From the NCBI GenBank assembly GCA_963978895.1, contig OZ022241.1, forward strand, positions 6,762,653 through 6,826,652: 64,000 bases of DNA. Reading direction: 5' to 3'. The notes below the pieces were generated by a model that was not told the origin of the DNA, searched no databases, and saw nothing but the letters and a program-made list of their open reading frames with translations. A program made the translations under genes and the position numbers. Positions 63,914-64,000 of the stretch are shown piece by piece. The DNA comes from Erpobdella octoculata (lineage: Eukaryota; Annelida; Clitellata; Hirudinida; Erpobdellidae). Within the stretch, counting starts at the first letter, position 1; every line of letters starts with the position of its first letter.

Positions 63914-64000
63914 ATTTATAAGTTTTCTAAAATTTCTAGAAAGAAATTAAACAGTAGGTTATGTTTGACTAACATATCAAATCCTGACTTTCTTTTATAT
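63914..64000 (-). promoter_or_regulatory. g4 core promoter with TATA box (at window edge)
   Basis: Minus strand: ATATAAAAGAAAGTCAGGAT then TTGATATGTTAGTCAAACATAACC, ending about 30 bases before the ATG. It matches the promoters of g2 and g3. The window ends inside it. Confidence 0.55.

Overview
This is an AT-rich animal nuclear DNA window. The basis is GT-AG introns throughout, a 21-exon BMS1 gene, a calmodulin-like gene, TTAGGG-type repeats, hAT and Helitron DNA transposons, and a non-LTR retrotransposon of the restriction-like-endonuclease class. The repeat mix and short AT-rich introns fit an invertebrate, perhaps a lophotrochozoan such as an annelid or leech; that placement is inference. 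Very long microsatellites (TAA, ATC, GA, ATATT, CATA/TATG) fill much of the space and create many meaningless long open frames.

Layout. 1-2.6 kb: repeats and a tRNA-derived SINE. 2.6-9.92 kb (+): a four-EF-hand calmodulin-like gene with two candidate first exons. 9.9-14.4 kb: GA repeat, a 30-bp minisatellite with higher-order order, and a dispersed repeat. 14.4-23.1 kb (+): complete BMS1, the ribosome-biogenesis GTPase. 24.1-25.4 kb: Helitron-like elements with an 18-bp GC-rich minisatellite in head-to-head arrangement. 26-28.7 kb: three copies of an unclassified repeat.

28.9-64 kb (-): the most interesting part. It is a tandem cluster of five paralogues (here g0-g4) for small secreted proteins. 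Each intact copy has a signal-peptide exon of exactly 64 nt, followed by short exons (27-87 nt) joined in phase 1; internal exons are multiples of three. The intact proteins carry two three-exon modules, each with one Cys pair. g1 has lost one Cys pair and g0 is partial. A TATA-containing promoter block is shared. I recognise no known family.

Between the paralogues lie: a telomere-like tract next to a 5S rRNA fragment (33.8-34.0 kb); a nest of DNA transposons (hAT relic, hAT, Helitron, hAT; 35.1-38.3 kb); a hAT MITE; a duplicated block carrying g2/g3 plus hAT debris; a hammerhead-ribozyme-like motif in front of a possible Penelope-like fragment (45.58 kb); a ~176-bp tandem repeat (46.5-47.2 kb); and an R2-like retrotransposon (53.06-58.91 kb). 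The retrotransposon is present as a 5'-truncated copy directly followed by an apparently intact one, and the pair is bounded by CATA repeats.
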